DNA from: CAMTVQ01 sp947085255
GTDB lineage: Bacteria > Bacteroidota > Bacteroidia > Sphingobacteriales > Sphingobacteriaceae
DNA length: 64,000 nucleotides
Assembly: GCA_947085255.1 (NCBI GenBank)
Contig: CAMTVQ010000012.1
Span: 1-64,000, forward strand
Direction of reading: 5' to 3'
Shown here: positions 1 to 8,787 of the stretch, piece after piece
How the letters are laid out: each line of letters opens with the position of its first letter
Position numbering within the stretch: position 1 is the first letter of the stretch
Notes under the pieces: model-generated
Told to the model about the DNA's origin: nothing
Seen by the model: the letters and a program-made list of their open reading frames with translations, nothing else
Database searches by the model: none
Translations under genes and position numbers: made by a program

Positions 1-6
1 TGTGTG

Positions 7-1527
7 ATGTGTTTTATTCGTACGGTATTTTTTTGGTGTGGAGTATTGGTGAGTCTTGGGGCTGTTGCGCAAAAAAAGTCGCAGGTAGAAATTATTAATG
101 CCGATGAACTGGGCTTCGATAAGGGCTTGCGGGGCAATATTACCGTGTTTAAGGGCAATTGTATCTTCAAACAAGATAATGTAACCATTCGTTGCGATTC
201 TGCTTATTTCGATCAAGCCAACAATAGTTTTGATGCTTTTAGTCATGTACACATTACCCAAGAAAATGTGAATATTTATGGTGATTTGCTCAACTACGAT
301 GGAAACATTAAGTACGCGCAGCTATTTAATAACATAAAAGTAACGGATGGGGAGATGGTACTCACCACCGAAAATTTAGATTACGACATAAAAACACGCT
401 TATCTACCTATCGAGATGGGGGCAAGGTGGTTGATAAAGAAAACGTACTTACCAGTAAATTTGGGTACTACTATGCTGCCACACACGATGCTTTTTTTAA
501 GAAAAATGTGGTGCTTACCAATCCCGAATACTTACTAAATGCCGATACCCTACGCTACAATACCCAAACAGAAATAGCCTACTTATTGGGCCCCAGCCGA
601 ATTGATGGTAAAGACGATTGTCTGTTTGCCAAGTACGGCACTTATAATACCAATACCGACCAAGCCTTTTTTTCTAAAGATGCGTACTACGAAAATGCTA
701 CCCAAAAACTTAAAGGCGATAGCTTGTTTTACGACCGCCAAAAAGGGAAAGGCAAAGCAATGGAGCATGTAGTATTTACCGATACGGTAGAAAATATAAC
801 CATTACAGGCAAATTGGGTAATTATACCAAAGCTACCGAAACCACCTTGATAACGGGTTTGCCATTGGTAACACTGGTTACCGAAAACGACTCGGCAAGT
901 ACCGATTCTATTTTTTTTACGGCAGATACCATACGTACTACTTTGGATAGTACTCAGCTGCACCGCGAATTGTATGCCTACCACGATGCCAGATTATATA
1001 AAAGTGATTTGCAAGCCCGTTGCGATTCAATGACCTACTCTAATTTCGACTCGCTGATTCGTTGTTTTACCAAACCGATTATTTGGGCAGAGAATTCACA
1101 AATGACTGCCAATTACATTACCATACAACTTAAAAACCAGCAGTTGCACCAGCTTAATTTATATACAGCTGCTTTTATTATTTCGCCAGAGGCGGATAGC
1201 ATCAACTTTAATCAGGTGAGGGGAAAAAACATGTATGGGCAGTTTATTGATAACAAACTGCGCCGTATGTTGGTGGAAGGAAATGGTCAAAGTATGTATT
1301 TTGCTCGCGAAGATAGCGGCGATTATATTGGCATGAACCAAGCGGAGTGCAGCAATATGATTATCCTTTTTAACAATAACAAAGCCGAAAGCATTACTTT
1401 TATTACCAAGCCCGATGCTACTTTTTTTCCGATAGATCAGTTGCCAATTGAGCAAAAACTGAAAGGATTTAAATGGCAGATAGCCCTAAAACCACAAAGT
1501 AAAAACGACTTATTTAGTGGTGATTAG
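7..1527 (+). CDS. OstA-like protein (LptA/OstA-type periplasmic protein)
   Basis: About 506 residues with an N-terminal signal peptide (hydrophobic run ending GAVAQ) followed by repeated beta-rich segments of the form 'ADTLRYN', 'GDSLFYD', 'CDSAYFD', 'GDLLNYD', which are typical of OstA/LptA beta-jellyroll repeats that bind lipid A on its way to the outer membrane. Bacteroidota carry long OstA-like proteins of this size; a role in LPS transport or envelope integrity is inferred from the family. I chose the ATG at 7, which gives a clean signal peptide; a GTG lies just before it and the reading frame is open to the window edge, so a start further upstream cannot be excluded. The 3' end overlaps the convergent nucleoside hydrolase gene by 18 bases. 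Confidence 0.8.
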   Translation: MCFIRTVFFWCGVLVSLGAVAQKKSQVEIINADELGFDKGLRGNITVFKGNCIFKQDNVTIRCDSAYFDQANNSFDAFSHVHITQENVNIYGDLLNYDGNIKYAQLFNNIKVTDGEMVLTTENLDYDIKTRLSTYRDGGKVVDKENVLTSKFGYYYAATHDAFFKKNVVLTNPEYLLNADTLRYNTQTEIAYLLGPSRIDGKDDCLFAKYGTYNTNTDQAFFSKDAYYENATQKLKGDSLFYDRQKGKGKAMEHVVFTDTVENITITGKLGNYTKATETTLITGLPLVTLVTENDSASTDSIFFTADTIRTTLDSTQLHRELYAYHDARLYKSDLQARCDSMTYSNFDSLIRCFTKPIIWAENSQMTANYITIQLKNQQLHQLNLYTAAFIISPEADSINFNQVRGKNMYGQFIDNKLRRMLVEGNGQSMYFAREDSGDYIGMNQAECSNMIILFNNNKAESITFITKPDATFFPIDQLPIEQKLKGFKWQIALKPQSKNDLFSGD

Positions 1528-2484
1528 TGGCGTAGGGCTTGTAAAACTGTTGATGAGCAATTGCTTGTAGGCAGGTGCGGTACTATCACAGAATAAACTA
1601 ATTCCAGTAGGGCTAACAAAGGCATTCAGATTAGGCTTGGTGGCACCTTTCAAAATCCGATCTCCATCATTCACTTCGGGTTGTATACGCATAGCGGCTG
1701 GCACGCAATGCAAGTATTGGGGGGCAATAAAATATCCTGCGGTAACGGCGTCAAATGGAATAAATCCTTTTTTTACTCCTAAAACACTGCTCCAAATATT
1801 TATCCATTGCGTTAGTTTACGGTGCATCCACCTGTCGCCCTTATTGTTGCTGTTTTTTAAGGGTTCGATATCTTGTTTGCTGAGGTAAATAGTCTGTGTT
1901 GCCTCGTAGCCTGCAAATACCATGGGTACATTGCTTTTTAGCAGTAAAGCAAATGCGGCGGTATCGTGCTCAAAATTATAGTCTAATAAATATTGTTTAA
2001 AAGGAGGCAGGCTAAAGTGTGTACCCTTACTGCGTCCGGCGCAAAACACAATGCGCTCTATATTGCCTACTACTTCTGGATGATTAGCTACTAAGGTGCC
2101 TATATTGGTGGCCTGACCGATGACCAAAATGCTCAATTTTTCTTTAGCTAATGCGGCTGCTAATGCTTGTGTAGCAGGTGTTTCTTTGCCTAATTCTTTT
2201 TCGCTTTTAGCCCCTTTGTAAATACCAATAGTTTGTGTGGGCGCATACCAACTTACAAACTGCTGCGCTTTTTTATAGCCATGCGCCAGGTTTTTTACAA
2301 TAGATATACCTGCAACATTCACCTGTGGGCTTTGCAGACATAGCTTTAAGGCTACTCCATCGTCCACATCGCGCGTGTATTTGCCAATTATCAAATCGGT
2401 ATCTATCCACAGGCGTGTGGGCTGACTAATACCATAGGTGCTTAGGGTAAGCAAAAAAAGTAAGCTGCTAAAAAAGGATTTCAC
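1510..2484 (-). CDS. Nucleoside hydrolase (inosine-uridine preferring family), exported
   Basis: A 324-residue protein with a signal peptide (MKSFFSSLLFLLTLSTYGIS) followed by WIDTD at residues 26-30. This is the start of the calcium- and ribose-binding DxDxxxDD motif of nucleoside hydrolases, which split N-ribosyl bonds to give base and ribose. The second half of the motif (DVDDG, 39-43) is displaced by a roughly 10-residue insert, a variant I recall in exported Bacteroidota homologues. The export signal suggests scavenging of nucleosides in the periplasm. The kinase gene lies 5 bases upstream on the same strand, so the two are probably cotranscribed. The exact base specificity cannot be read from the sequence. 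Confidence 0.85.
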   Translation of the reverse strand: MKSFFSSLLFLLTLSTYGISQPTRLWIDTDLIIGKYTRDVDDGVALKLCLQSPQVNVAGISIVKNLAHGYKKAQQFVSWYAPTQTIGIYKGAKSEKELGKETPATQALAAALAKEKLSILVIGQATNIGTLVANHPEVVGNIERIVFCAGRSKGTHFSLPPFKQYLLDYNFEHDTAAFALLLKSNVPMVFAGYEATQTIYLSKQDIEPLKNSNNKGDRWMHRKLTQWINIWSSVLGVKKGFIPFDAVTAGYFIAPQYLHCVPAAMRIQPEVNDGDRILKGATKPNLNAFVSPTGISLFCDSTAPAYKQLLINSFTSPTPLITTK

Positions 2485-2489
2485 GAATA

Positions 2490-3521
2490 CTAATGGTTGT
2501 TTATAAGATGAGCGGCTTGTTGCAATAATAATGCCTTTTCTGCTACCGATAGTGATAGCGGCAATTGCGCTAAGCCAATGAGGCGACGCATGATTTCTAT
2601 ACCCGTAAATTGCTTACACAGCTGCATGTTAAAATGGACTGGTTGTATGTAGTGGCTGTGTACGTAATCTATTGTGGCAGTAGGTTGCTGTGCTAAGTAT
2701 AAATGAGCGGTTAGTACACCTACCTCAAATTCGGGTTTTCCGGTATGGCAAAATTCAGGATCAATTACTTTTAGTCCCTTGGTGGTATGCAACCAACTGC
2801 CAGGATAAAAATCGCCATGTAGCAGGGTATTACCTCCATCAAGATATATTTTTCCTAATTTTTGTGCACTAACTTTAAGTGTTTCATCCTGTTGGTAGGG
2901 TATAGCAATAGCCTGCAAGCCAGGTTGCACGTCATCTAAATTTAAGCCGTTATTTGTGGTAAAGGGGTATATAAAAATATGTTCGTGGTTGAGGCTACGC
3001 AACGCCAAGTTTGGTAGTTTCTCACCAATGCTACTGCTATTGAAATTGTGGTGCAGCACAGAGATGTATTTGAGTAAAGACTGTAATTCGTTTATATCTA
3101 ACGTTGTGTTTTTATGGTAAAGCGAAGTGTAATCGCTTGCCTCACCTAAATCTTCCAACACAATTAAAAAAGCAGTTTCATCCGAAAACAATACGTTAGC
3201 ACTATACTTTTGTAATTCGGTATTGGTTGCTATAAGCGAGTAATAAGCAATTTCGTACGTCATTCGCTCGGTAGGAGCCACTATTTGCGGGTATTTTTCT
3301 ACCCAAGGGCGTGCCTGTTTTACAATAAAACTACGATTTTGGGTACGCACACGTAACGTGCAATTCATATTCCCTTCACCTGCTTTTTGTATGTTTAGTA
3401 TGGTTTCTTTTTCAAGCAAAAAACCTTTCCGATGCAAATAGTCTTGTAATAATTGGGGGTTGCTGGGGTTTAAATAAAAAACACCAGGATAGGCTGTATC
3501 AAATAGGATTGCTGTGTCCAT
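2490..3521 (-). CDS. Methylthioribose-kinase-like phosphotransferase (APH fold)
   Basis: A 343-residue kinase of the aminoglycoside-phosphotransferase/choline-kinase fold. Visible motifs are the glycine-rich N-lobe segment around residues 46-54, FIVKQAR with the ATP-contacting lysine at 68, the catalytic-loop HGDFYPGSW at 235-243, and the metal-binding VIDPEFC at 252-258. HGDxxxGS and VIDPEF are the signature of S-methyl-5-thioribose kinase (MtnK), which phosphorylates the sugar left after methylthioadenosine hydrolysis. No other mtn gene lies in the window. The immediate neighbour is a nucleoside hydrolase, so the substrate may be methylthioribose or a related free pentose. Kinase family is near certain; substrate is inference. 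Confidence 0.75.
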   Translation of the reverse strand: MDTAILFDTAYPGVFYLNPSNPQLLQDYLHRKGFLLEKETILNIQKAGEGNMNCTLRVRTQNRSFIVKQARPWVEKYPQIVAPTERMTYEIAYYSLIATNTELQKYSANVLFSDETAFLIVLEDLGEASDYTSLYHKNTTLDINELQSLLKYISVLHHNFNSSSIGEKLPNLALRSLNHEHIFIYPFTTNNGLNLDDVQPGLQAIAIPYQQDETLKVSAQKLGKIYLDGGNTLLHGDFYPGSWLHTTKGLKVIDPEFCHTGKPEFEVGVLTAHLYLAQQPTATIDYVHSHYIQPVHFNMQLCKQFTGIEIMRRLIGLAQLPLSLSVAEKALLLQQAAHLINNH

Positions 3522-3609
3522 TTTTAGTATGGGTCAAAGGTAATTTAATTGCAGCAGTACTTCGTTTTTTATACTTACTTTTCGACGTTCTTCTTATTAG
3601 CCATTTTAT

Positions 3610-4518
3610 ATGATTACACATTTTGCAAATACCGAAGATAATGGATTTGTATGGATAGATATTACCAATCCATCTGTAGCAGAACTGCATGAAATTGCAG
3701 CACTGTACCAGTTGCCCGAATCGGTGGTGGAAGACTGTTTAGAACCCGACCATTTGCCCAAATACGAAAGCTTACCCAACGCTGCTGTATTTATCATTAC
3801 GCGTATGTACGATAAGCGGGCAGATAAGTATGCGGCTACCATTCAGGAGCTTACGCGAAAAGTGGCTATTTTTCATCATAAAAATTACTTGGTAACCATT
3901 CACCGTAGCGAGCAACCTTTTTTAGCTGCGCTAAACACTAAATATGTGCTTGCCAAAAAGTATACGAATAGTTTTGAGCTGGTATGTAAAATATTGCAAG
4001 AGGTGTTGCTTTCGTATGAAGAACCAGCACTTGCATTGGCAGATGAGCTGGATGTGTACGAGTCTAAAATAGTGCTGGATACACAGAGTGATGTATCTTA
4101 CCTCAAAAGTTTGTATCACATAAAGGTAAAGGCAACCATTAGCCGCCGCATCATCATTTTATCGCGTGCAATAGTTGATAAAATTGATGAACACAAAGAA
4201 AAGGGCACCTTGATTCAAGAACTACACGACGATTATGTGCACGTAGAAACCATGCACGATGAGTTGGTTGAAGGGGTAACCAACTTGCTGCACATCTACA
4301 TATCGCTTTCGTCGCAAAAAACGAATGAGGTTATGCGTGTACTCACCATTTTTTCGGTGTTTTTTATGCCACTTACATTTATTGTAGGGGTATACGGCAT
4401 GAATTTTAGAGTAATGCCCGAGTTAGAACTTTCCTATGGTTATCCGGTTGTGTGGTTGGCAATGATAGCCATTACAGTATTCATCTTTTTTTGGTTTAGA
4501 CGCAAACGGTGGTTGTAG
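3610..4518 (+). CDS. corA: CorA-type magnesium/cobalt transporter
   Basis: A 302-residue protein with an acidic soluble N-terminal domain and long helices (for example around 'VHVETMHDELVEG'). Two C-terminal transmembrane segments follow, the first ending in YGMNF; the GMN signature at 263-265 forms the selectivity loop of CorA channels. The positively charged tail (RRKRWL) is also typical. CorA is a homopentameric inner-membrane Mg2+ channel. It stands alone here, divergent from the kinase/nucleoside-hydrolase pair across an 88-base spacer. Length matches the short form of the family. Identity is secure; ion preference among Mg2+, Co2+ and Ni2+ is not resolvable. Confidence 0.93.
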   Translation: MITHFANTEDNGFVWIDITNPSVAELHEIAALYQLPESVVEDCLEPDHLPKYESLPNAAVFIITRMYDKRADKYAATIQELTRKVAIFHHKNYLVTIHRSEQPFLAALNTKYVLAKKYTNSFELVCKILQEVLLSYEEPALALADELDVYESKIVLDTQSDVSYLKSLYHIKVKATISRRIIILSRAIVDKIDEHKEKGTLIQELHDDYVHVETMHDELVEGVTNLLHIYISLSSQKTNEVMRVLTIFSVFFMPLTFIVGVYGMNFRVMPELELSYGYPVVWLAMIAITVFIFFWFRRKRWL

Positions 4519-4648
4519 CTGTTTGGTAAAACAACTAAGTAATAGGTTATTCTGTTTTTAGGAGTACCAATTAGATTCATGCATCATCCAATCCTGTTAC
4601 TTTAGCCATGCGCTATTTTTTACTACCTTTAGAACTCGTATTTGTGAA

Positions 4649-7600
4649 ATGAATTGCAAGGGAAAGCTACTGGGCTACTTTTTTTATGTGCTACTATCCG
4701 CGTTAGCAACCGATGCTTTTGCCCAAGGAGGTGCCAGTAGTGGCGATGGTTTTGGTAAAAACAGGGTGCAATACAAAAGTTTCGATTGGTTCTATTACAA
4801 ATCCTACCATTTTGATGTGTATTATTACAAAAGCGGTAAAGAACTCGCCGCTGTTGTTGGCAAAATGGCCGAACAAAATCTCCCCTTTTTAGAAAACAGC
4901 ATCGACTATAAGTTAGAAAATCGCATACAAATTTTGGTGTATAATAAGCTGAGCGATGTGCAGCAAACGAATTTAGGCTTAGGCACCGAACAGCAAAACA
5001 CAGGCGGACTCACCAAAGTAATCGGTAATAAGTTATTTGTGTATTACAATGGCGACTATGCCGACTTAGAAAAACAAGTACGTGCAGGTATTGCCTATAC
5101 GCTTATAAGCGAATTGCTGTACGGCGGTAATTTGCAAGAAAAACTACAAAATGCTGCCTTGCTTTCGCTACCCGATTGGTACATACCTGGGTTGGTGTCT
5201 TTTCTGTCCGAAAATTGGAGTATCGACTTAGATAATAAGATGAAGGATGGTGTTTTATCGGAAAAATACAGCAAACTTACCCACCTTATAGATGATGATG
5301 CACTTATAGCAGGGCATTCTATTTGGAAATACACGCTTGATAACTTTCCGCAAGCATCTATTTCTAACATTATTTACATGACGCGTATTTACCGTAATGC
5401 CGAAACGGGGTTTCAATATAATATAGATGCCGATTTTAAAACCTTAGCACAAAACTGGTACGATTACTATTACGAGTATTACAAAACAGCCGATAACGAT
5501 AAAAGCGGTCCGGAGCGTGATGGGATATTTTACCACAAAAATAAGTACAATAAAAAGTGGGTGTACGATCAGGCAATACTAAGTCCAGATGGTAAACTGT
5601 TGGCATACGTTACCAACGACGAAGGCAAGTATAAAATTTGGGTGTACGACACGAAAACTACCAAAACGCGTTTAGTAATGCGCCGAGAATATAAGCGCGC
5701 AAACCCAATAAACACACCTGGAAAACCCAGTACCGACCCTCAGTTGGTGTGGAATCCGAACTCGCAATTATTAGCCATTGGGTACGAGAAAAAGAGTGAT
5801 GCCTATATTCACATCATCAACTTATTTGCTACAGAAAAAGCCGATAAAGAAGTGATCATTCCCATGTATAAGTACGAGCGCGTATTGGGGTTTAGCTACG
5901 CTGCTGATGGCAAACGCCTTATTTTATCGGCGGTGAAAAATGGACAAAGTGATTTGTTTTTATTCGATATTCCCTCGCGCCGCGATGAGCAACTAACCAG
6001 CGATGCTTGGGATGATTTGCAGCCTGTATTTATTAATAATGATAGCGAAATACTGTTTAGTTCTAATCGTGTAAGTACCAGTCTAAATACGGAGTCTTTT
6101 ACGCGTATGCCCCTTATCAATAATAAGGATTTGTTTATATACAAGTATGAAAATCGTAGCCCTGATTTAGTACGTGTTACGGGTACGCCTACAACTAACG
6201 AAACGCAGCCTGCGGCACTCGACTCTACAAAGTATTCTTTTTTAAGTGATGGCAATGGGGTTGTAAATAGGTATTTAAGTACTCGTGCAACCGAAATTGA
6301 TTTTGTGAAAGACACCACTATCGACTTTATAGATACTACCATTACCTATTACCGCGATAGTTTTGAAACTGCCCCACTTACCGATTTTGTACGTAATATA
6401 GAAGTAAGTAAATCAAGTGTTGGTAATGAAGAAGTAGGTGAAATATTCTTTAGAGCAGGGCGCTATCGTGTGTACCGAAACAAGCTAACGCAAGTGCCAT
6501 TAGCGTATCCTTTACTACCTACCCGTTACAAAAAGAGGATAGACGAGCGCATTAATCGAGATATATATCGTTTAGATAGTTTAAAGAAACAACTCGCTAT
6601 ACAATTGGCAGATACCACCGATTCGGTAATAACCATTCTCAAAAATAAAGCACCCAAAAAATATTCTTTTCAAACAGAGTTTAGCAAGCCTATTAAAAAA
6701 GCAGTTGTGCAACCCATTTCGCCTACAGATACTGCTCAGGTAACGGTAAGCACCAAAAAATCGGCAGAGCAAATGGCGTATGAGCAAGCGCAGAAAAAGT
6801 TAATTGAGCAGCAATTAACCGCACCTAATTTAGATACGGTGCAAAATAATTTTGATAACAAATTAAATAGACTGTTTGGTAACACAAAATCTCGTATTTA
6901 TCTGCCCATTTTTAGTACTAGTTATTTGGTTAGCCAGTTGGACAATAGCTTTCTTAATAATGCCTATCAATTATTTACGGGTACTGGTCCGGTGTATAAC
7001 ACGGCTACAACTAATGCACTTATTAAAGTAGGTACTACCGATTTGATGGAAGACTATCGCTTTACAGGCGGCTTCCGATTAGATTTGGGTACATTTAGCA
7101 TTCCTGAGTATTTTTTGAGCTTCGAGAATCTAAAAGGCAGGCTCGATAAACAAATTATGTTTTACCGTCAGGGACAGCGTAATACCGATAACTTCCCCTT
7201 TTTTAAACAGAATAATTACGAGATACGCGGTACGCTCAAATATCCGTTTAGTGAAATTTCGGCTGTTAGGGGTACGCTTTCCTACCGTAGAGATGAAATA
7301 GTTGTATTGTCTTCCGAGCAGCAAAGTTTGGTGTTCCCTACGCTGTTTAGGAATAATGTGGGCATTAAGGTAGAATACATTGTGGATAATACCATTAGCA
7401 AAGGTGTAAATCTGTATAATGGCACGCGCTACAAAGTATTTGTTGAGCAATATAAAGTGCTTAGGGAGAAAGGTGCAAACATGACCAACTTGGGCTTGGA
7501 TGTACGCCATTACGAAAAAATTAGTAGGCAATTAATTGCAGCAGTACGTCTTTCGGCGGCTACATCTGTTGCTGCCGAAAAGGTAATTTATTATGCAGGT

Positions 7601-8083
7601 GGGGTAGATGGGTGGTTGTTTCCTAAATTTAATAGGGATATACAAGTAGACCCTACTAATGACTATGTGTATCACGCTTTGGCTGGTAATATTAGGGGAT
7701 TTACCCAAAATATACGAAATGGAAATACTACAGCTGTGCTAAATGCCGAGTTGCGTTTCCCTGTATTTGCGTATGCGCTTAACCGTCCGTTGCGCTCTGA
7801 CTTTGTAAAAAACTTTCAGATAGTGCCATTTGTAGATGCAGGTTCGGCTTGGGTAGGTGCCAATCCATTCTCAAAAATCAATGCATTCAATCAAATTACC
7901 ATTAATAACAAACCCATAACGGTAGTAATTAATGAGCCCAAAGATCCTTTTGTTTTGGGCTATGGCGCTGGTTTACGTAGTCGTTTGTTGGGCTATTTTA
8001 TTCGTTTCGATTGGGCATATGGTGTGGTAAATGGCAGGGTACAACCTAGAGTACTGTATTTGTCTTTAAATCTTGATTTTTAA
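4649..8083 (+). CDS. Peptidase-MA-like / WD40-like propeller / outer-membrane beta-barrel protein
   Basis: A 1144-residue exported protein (signal peptide ending ATDAFAQ). Residues about 40-260 resemble the peptidase MA-like fold ('YYKSYHFDVYYYKSGKELA', 'LPDWYIPGLVSFLSENW'), but the expected HExxH helix reads AYTLISELLYG, so it looks catalytically dead. Residues about 300-580 hold TolB/PD40-type propeller blades ('ILSPDGKLLAYVTNDEGKYKIWVYD', 'EILFSSNR'). A charged linker follows, then about 350 C-terminal residues of alternating beta pattern like an Omp85/surface-antigen barrel, ending in LSLNLDF, a terminal phenylalanine typical of barrel proteins. I recall proteins of this layout annotated in Bacteroidota only as propeller or TolB-like proteins; function unknown. 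nadD begins 2 bases downstream. Confidence 0.75.
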   Translation: MNCKGKLLGYFFYVLLSALATDAFAQGGASSGDGFGKNRVQYKSFDWFYYKSYHFDVYYYKSGKELAAVVGKMAEQNLPFLENSIDYKLENRIQILVYNKLSDVQQTNLGLGTEQQNTGGLTKVIGNKLFVYYNGDYADLEKQVRAGIAYTLISELLYGGNLQEKLQNAALLSLPDWYIPGLVSFLSENWSIDLDNKMKDGVLSEKYSKLTHLIDDDALIAGHSIWKYTLDNFPQASISNIIYMTRIYRNAETGFQYNIDADFKTLAQNWYDYYYEYYKTADNDKSGPERDGIFYHKNKYNKKWVYDQAILSPDGKLLAYVTNDEGKYKIWVYDTKTTKTRLVMRREYKRANPINTPGKPSTDPQLVWNPNSQLLAIGYEKKSDAYIHIINLFATEKADKEVIIPMYKYERVLGFSYAADGKRLILSAVKNGQSDLFLFDIPSRRDEQLTSDAWDDLQPVFINNDSEILFSSNRVSTSLNTESFTRMPLINNKDLFIYKYENRSPDLVRVTGTPTTNETQPAALDSTKYSFLSDGNGVVNRYLSTRATEIDFVKDTTIDFIDTTITYYRDSFETAPLTDFVRNIEVSKSSVGNEEVGEIFFRAGRYRVYRNKLTQVPLAYPLLPTRYKKRIDERINRDIYRLDSLKKQLAIQLADTTDSVITILKNKAPKKYSFQTEFSKPIKKAVVQPISPTDTAQVTVSTKKSAEQMAYEQAQKKLIEQQLTAPNLDTVQNNFDNKLNRLFGNTKSRIYLPIFSTSYLVSQLDNSFLNNAYQLFTGTGPVYNTATTNALIKVGTTDLMEDYRFTGGFRLDLGTFSIPEYFLSFENLKGRLDKQIMFYRQGQRNTDNFPFFKQNNYEIRGTLKYPFSEISAVRGTLSYRRDEIVVLSSEQQSLVFPTLFRNNVGIKVEYIVDNTISKGVNLYNGTRYKVFVEQYKVLREKGANMTNLGLDVRHYEKISRQLIAAVRLSAATSVAAEKVIYYAGGVDGWLFPKFNRDIQVDPTNDYVYHALAGNIRGFTQNIRNGNTTAVLNAELRFPVFAYALNRPLRSDFVKNFQIVPFVDAGSAWVGANPFSKINAFNQITINNKPITVVINEPKDPFVLGYGAGLRSRLLGYFIRFDWAYGVVNGRVQPRVLYLSLNLDF

Positions 8084-8085
8084 CA

Positions 8086-8664
8086 GTGGAGATAGGCTTG
8101 TTTTTCGGCTCTTTTAACCCTGTGCATACCGGCCATTTGCTTATTGCTTGGTACATGGCGCAGTATACCCCATTGCAGCAAGTATGGTTAGTTGTATCAC
8201 CACATAATCCGTTAAAAACAAAAACAGATTTAATAAGCGTGTATGATAGGTTGGAAATGGCAAAATTGGCTACCGAAAACACCACCTATTTGCAGGTAAG
8301 TGATATAGAGCTTTCGCTGCCACAGCCTTCGTATACCATTGATACGCTTACCTATTTACACGAAAAGTATCCGCAGCACCAATTTTCTATAATTATGGGA
8401 GGAGATAATTTGGTATCGCTCAAAAAATGGAAAAATTATGAGCAGATTTTAGCTAATTACCGCATTTACGTATACCCCCGCCCCGAGGCAGACACCAGTG
8501 AGTGGAACAATCATCCTAGCATTGTTTTTACAGATACCCCAGAGGTAGAAATTTCTGCCAGTTTTATCCGCAACGCCATTGCCGATAAAAAGCCCATCGA
8601 TTTTTGGGTGCACGATAAAGTAAAAGCTTTTATTGATGCCAAGGGGTTGTACAAAAAGCAATAA
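8086..8664 (+). CDS. nadD: Nicotinate-nucleotide adenylyltransferase
   Basis: A 192-residue nucleotidyltransferase that adenylates nicotinate mononucleotide in NAD synthesis. GSFNPVHTGH at residues 8-17 is the GxFxPxHxGH nucleotide-binding motif, and EISASFIRNAI near residue 163 is the C-terminal SxxxIR motif; IIMGGDNL and WKNYEQIL are also family hallmarks. The start must be the GTG at 8086, because the binding motif begins seven residues later and no ATG lies between it and the upstream stop. It follows the barrel protein by 2 bases, so translational coupling is likely. Confidence 0.95.
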   Translation: MEIGLFFGSFNPVHTGHLLIAWYMAQYTPLQQVWLVVSPHNPLKTKTDLISVYDRLEMAKLATENTTYLQVSDIELSLPQPSYTIDTLTYLHEKYPQHQFSIIMGGDNLVSLKKWKNYEQILANYRIYVYPRPEADTSEWNNHPSIVFTDTPEVEISASFIRNAIADKKPIDFWVHDKVKAFIDAKGLYKKQ

Positions 8665-8750
8665 GCTACTACCGCAACTACCCACTAATTTTATTTCTAT
8701 TATAGTTTTTGTTCAAATACTATAACCAGTCCTGTGTCGTTTTTTCTTAT

Positions 8751-8758
8751 TATTTTTG
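8751..8758 (+). promoter_or_regulatory. Possible Bacteroidota -7 promoter box
   Basis: TATTTTTG matches the Bacteroidota -7 consensus TAnnTTTG exactly and lies about 29 bases before the preferred ATG of the T9SS cargo gene. I see no good TTTG -33 box at the expected distance, so this is a weak call. Confidence 0.35.
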
Positions 8759-8787
8759 AACTACATCTTACATCTGAAATACAACTT

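Noticed and set aside
583..1455. Minus-strand open frames inside the OstA-like gene
   Set aside because: They are antisense shadows with no recognisable protein pattern, lying fully within a gene with clear signal peptide and repeats.
4519..4648. Short inverted TGTTT/AAACA after corA as a terminator
   Set aside because: A 5-bp stem without a T-run is too weak to call.
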